From: JADHUC01 sp964617665
GTDB lineage: Bacteria > Planctomycetota > Planctomycetia > Pirellulales > Pirellulaceae
Direction of reading: 5' to 3'
DNA length: 44,655 nt
NCBI GenBank assembly: GCA_964617665.1
Contig: CAZUAH010000045.1
Location: 1-44,655, forward strand
Position numbers and translations under genes: made by a program. Shown piece by piece: positions 43,501-44,655 of this stretch. The notes beneath the pieces are model-generated. The model had not been told where the DNA came from and searched no databases. It was given only the letters and a program-made list of their open reading frames with translations. Position 1 is the first letter of the stretch; each line of letters opens with the position of its first letter.

Positions 43501-43552
43501 AAACGCACCAACTTGCACAAACAGAGAGCCGCGGTTCCGTAGAGTGTGTCAT
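40547..43552 (-). CDS. Secreted giant WD40 protein, 21 repeats
   Basis: 1001 residues from the ATG at 43552 (GAGGG upstream), chosen because it starts a clean signal peptide (VFGATLVLGSLAFSWAHSAES). The upstream in-frame start at 43606 would add 18 charged residues. From about residue 65 to the end I count 21 WD40 units with 'vafSPDGklLAsgs.D.tvklWd' consensus, e.g. SVAFSPDGKLIATGDFDSKA, SAAISPDGRTIASGSRDQTV, RVKFSPDGKRLASASEDKTA. Twenty-one equals three seven-bladed propellers. No kinase, caspase or other effector domain is attached, so it is probably a protein-binding scaffold outside the cytoplasm. Partners are unknown. Confidence 0.92.
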   Translation of the reverse strand: MTHSTEPRLSVCASWCVFGATLVLGSLAFSWAHSAESRPSDASIATAAPVPSSVSTPLRFNPRPIPLTFVPLPVTCVDVSPDGKLLAVAAGFYNTSGELTVWDLTNRDRRYSSKRPFGIRSVAFSPDGKLIATGDFDSKARLHDAATGEVVAKLAGHSGAVNSVAFSADGKRLVTGSLDKTVKIWDVASSKTLATLFGHERDVYSAAISPDGRTIASGSRDQTVRLWDSESGELRETLLGHGSVVEMVTFSPEGNIVASASWDATVKTWDVATGEEKQTLEEAAARVISIAFSPNGRALVGGTSDGDVHIWDAATGEEQTAFPVASDEGRGADVRSVRFTPDGKTLVTGASDAAARFWDVATEREVSVFRLEPDERDEPSLILSMAYAPDGRLIASAHGDATVRLRDARSGKLLHVLSDHDAEVSCVAFSPDSRLLATASRDKTIKLSEVDYQPAANAQHGDSRIKVTNRATLEGHTSSIFSVAFSLDGKLLASGSHDRTARLWNVSDGELRANLEGHGAAVRAVAFSPNGQLLATGDSDGSVTLWDVSGGKATASFKDHAKAITAVAFSLDGATLATASQDNTIKLWEVPPKQADGISPRATMDEHSAAVWSLAFAPQGQILASAGLDKVVRLWDAQDGRRLAALSTYDQAVTAIAFEPNASSLIGGTFEGDIGRWQAKEPLTVIAEPLATFAETANGVLTAAVSPDGQLLASAGKGKAVTLRSVQTREIARKLEGQSGAIANITFSPDGEILAAAMYGGGIQLWNVKTGQKHRYLKGHTKATRRVKFSPDGKRLASASEDKTAKLWDIATRRVIFTTPEQAMQLTDVAFSPDGTQIVTSTGYWQEWRSPGELRLWDAETGDELAFVGAHDLEIKGVLFDRSGKRVLSYGPQGVKIWDIAARKQLTNIVGRTTVISAVLLPDGNHLATGHNDGRIVLWNLETSEPVRECAGHGDMVFWLSCSADGSLLASVARDGAVKLWPVKLATDRDATPRVAGSDEP

Positions 43553-43930
43553 GATTGCCCTCAAATGTCTCTTTAAGTGATCAGTAGGCCCGTCCCGGCG
43601 ATCCATCCAAAGAAGAAAAGGGAAAGGATCTCTGGCAAGACGGTTCGGCCCAGGACACGGAACGCTCGTCCCCCAAGCATGCCTCTACCCCTTGCGAGCA
43701 GTGTAACCAATGGACAACCGGCTACAATAGCGCAGACTGAATCAACAAGCGGTCCGTTCGGAAATGCCGGTTGAGGAGGCGTCCAACGGAAGCATCGGCT
43801 GAGCTGGGAATCAGGAACGCACCCTGCCGGCAGTTTCACGATTACCATGAGGAGAGTTGCCGTCTAATGTACAATGGACTGGAGGGTGAGAGGCAAAACT
43901 CTATCGACTTGCGATGACGGATAACGTTCA
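43553..43930. other. Intergenic region of about 380 bases
   Basis: Divergent gap between the WD40 gene and the small lipoprotein gene. Apart from the WD40 ribosome site next to 43553, nothing is clear. A 91-codon minus-strand frame (43573-43848) has no ribosome site and no family resemblance and was not accepted. Confidence 0.45.
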
Positions 43931-44638
43931 ATGAAATCGTTCGGCGTGACAATCGTCGTCCTTTCTAATGCGTTCATCGCACTTGGCTGCGGCGAGAAGC
44001 GGCACGCGCCGGCGACCAATGCAGGTGCACGGTCAAAAGGGACCGAACGCGTTGACGTCAGGGACACAAGCGCAGCGGCAGAAACACTTGCTGCGCAACT
44101 GGAAGAAGCGTATCGCTTGTCATCTGATGACCTGCTGGCCGCGTTCTTCCGTCGTTGGCACGAGTCAGTGCGACCGGTTGATGTCGACGAAGTCACAGAT
44201 CCCTCGGAGCGAGAGCTTCACGCTCTCTATCTGGCATTCTTTCGGCCGAACAGCTTGGACGAAATGGCAGGTCACTTCCTTCAGGATTCAGATGAAACAT
44301 ACGACGACACCTACAGGGATGTGGACTACCTTATCGTGCCAACGTCGCTACATTACCGTGTCGACGGCGGCGAGGAGCAGACTCTGACGGATTTCCGTCC
44401 TCGCGTTCAATTCGAGAACACAGAAGTCGTATTCCTGACCCCCGCGTACCGAAAGGCCCTGGAGAGTTTCCTGGATGGGGATAGCCGTCGTGACGCCGCC
44501 TCCGATTCCGAAGAACTGGATGCTCGGACAAGCGATGTGGTCCAACGCCTTGAGTTCCTGAACCGGAACGTCAAGGTTACAATCGGTCACTGGGAAGGCT
44601 GGGATCCGGCGGCGCACTCTGCGAGCGCGTGGCCATGA
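43931..44638 (+). CDS. Small unrecognised probable lipoprotein
   Basis: 235 residues. The N-terminus (VTIVVLSNAFIALGCGEK) has a hydrophobic stretch ending in ALGC, a plausible lipobox with Cys 20. The rest is soluble and acidic. A helical part (AAAETLAAQLEEAYRLSSDD, LLAAFFRRWHESV) precedes a probable alpha/beta region (VDYLIVPTSLHYRV, TLTDFRPRVQFENTEVVFLT). I recognise no family. The start ATG lies in GTTCAATG without a strong ribosome site. The gene is complete, ending 17 bases before the window edge. Confidence 0.72.
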   Translation: MKSFGVTIVVLSNAFIALGCGEKRHAPATNAGARSKGTERVDVRDTSAAAETLAAQLEEAYRLSSDDLLAAFFRRWHESVRPVDVDEVTDPSERELHALYLAFFRPNSLDEMAGHFLQDSDETYDDTYRDVDYLIVPTSLHYRVDGGEEQTLTDFRPRVQFENTEVVFLTPAYRKALESFLDGDSRRDAASDSEELDARTSDVVQRLEFLNRNVKVTIGHWEGWDPAAHSASAWP

Positions 44639-44655
44639 AGTAGCGGCTCGGATTT

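Noticed and set aside
43573..43848. Minus-strand 91-codon frame in a gene-free gap, with a hydrophobic end
   Set aside because: No ribosome site, codon choice unlike the neighbours and no resemblance to any family; too weak to call a gene.
1..44655. Possible CRISPR array, phage, insertion sequence or RNA gene
   Set aside because: No direct-repeat spacing, transposase or phage motif, rRNA or tRNA cloverleaf was seen on either strand.

Overview
The window reads as a chromosomal segment of a planctomycete-like bacterium (Planctomycetota, perhaps Pirellulales). This is inferred from gene content only: many secreted sulfatases, twin-arginine Gfo/Idh/MocA-fold glycosidase, PQQ-type propeller, ThuA and DUF4139 proteins, a giant WD40 protein, and many dispersed palindromic repeats. 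I see no tRNA, rRNA, CRISPR array, transposase or phage gene.

Region 1 (1-18898, all + strand) is a glycan-degradation locus with short gaps or start/stop overlaps. In order: the end of a sulfatase fused to a GH32 enzyme, a serine hydrolase, two SASA-type acetylesterases, a second GH32 enzyme, an AMP nucleosidase, three formylglycine-type sulfatases (ATGA and TGATG junctions), a GH36-like alpha-galactosidase, a uronate-dehydrogenase-like SDR and a ThuA-like protein. Nearly all carry signal peptides. Together they look built to de-acetylate, de-sulfate and cut a sulfated, acetylated glycan containing fructosyl and galactosyl-type sugars; the exact substrate is inference. No transporter, SusC/D pair or sulfatase-maturating enzyme is in view.

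Region 2 (about 18940-28550) has alternating strands: an unrecognised secreted protein (-), a GH109-like glycosidase (+) flanked by two copies of one palindromic repeat, a 1008-residue propeller protein with a decayed methyltransferase-like front (-), a DUF1284 protein (+), an unknown secreted protein (-) and a secreted alpha/beta hydrolase (-) behind a near-consensus sigma-70 promoter.

Region 3 (29068-35025, +) is a compact five-gene set: membrane-anchored PpiC-like protein, a large HupE/UreJ-like membrane protein, a LolD/MacB-type ATPase, an FtsX-like permease and a ZnuA-like metal-binding lipoprotein lacking two usual histidine ligands. This is my best candidate for an undescribed system, probably metal handling. 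A palindromic repeat encodes most of the HupE-like protein's signal peptide, and a second, unrelated palindrome sits in frame inside the same gene.

Region 4 (35096-44655) holds a sulfatase with a HEAT-like tail (-), two tandem DUF4139 paralogues (+), a protein with 21 countable WD40 repeats (-) and a small probable lipoprotein (+).

Five different palindromic repeat families (six copies) lie in 2.7-31 kb. Three copies touch coding sequence, which makes these repeats the second main theme of the window.
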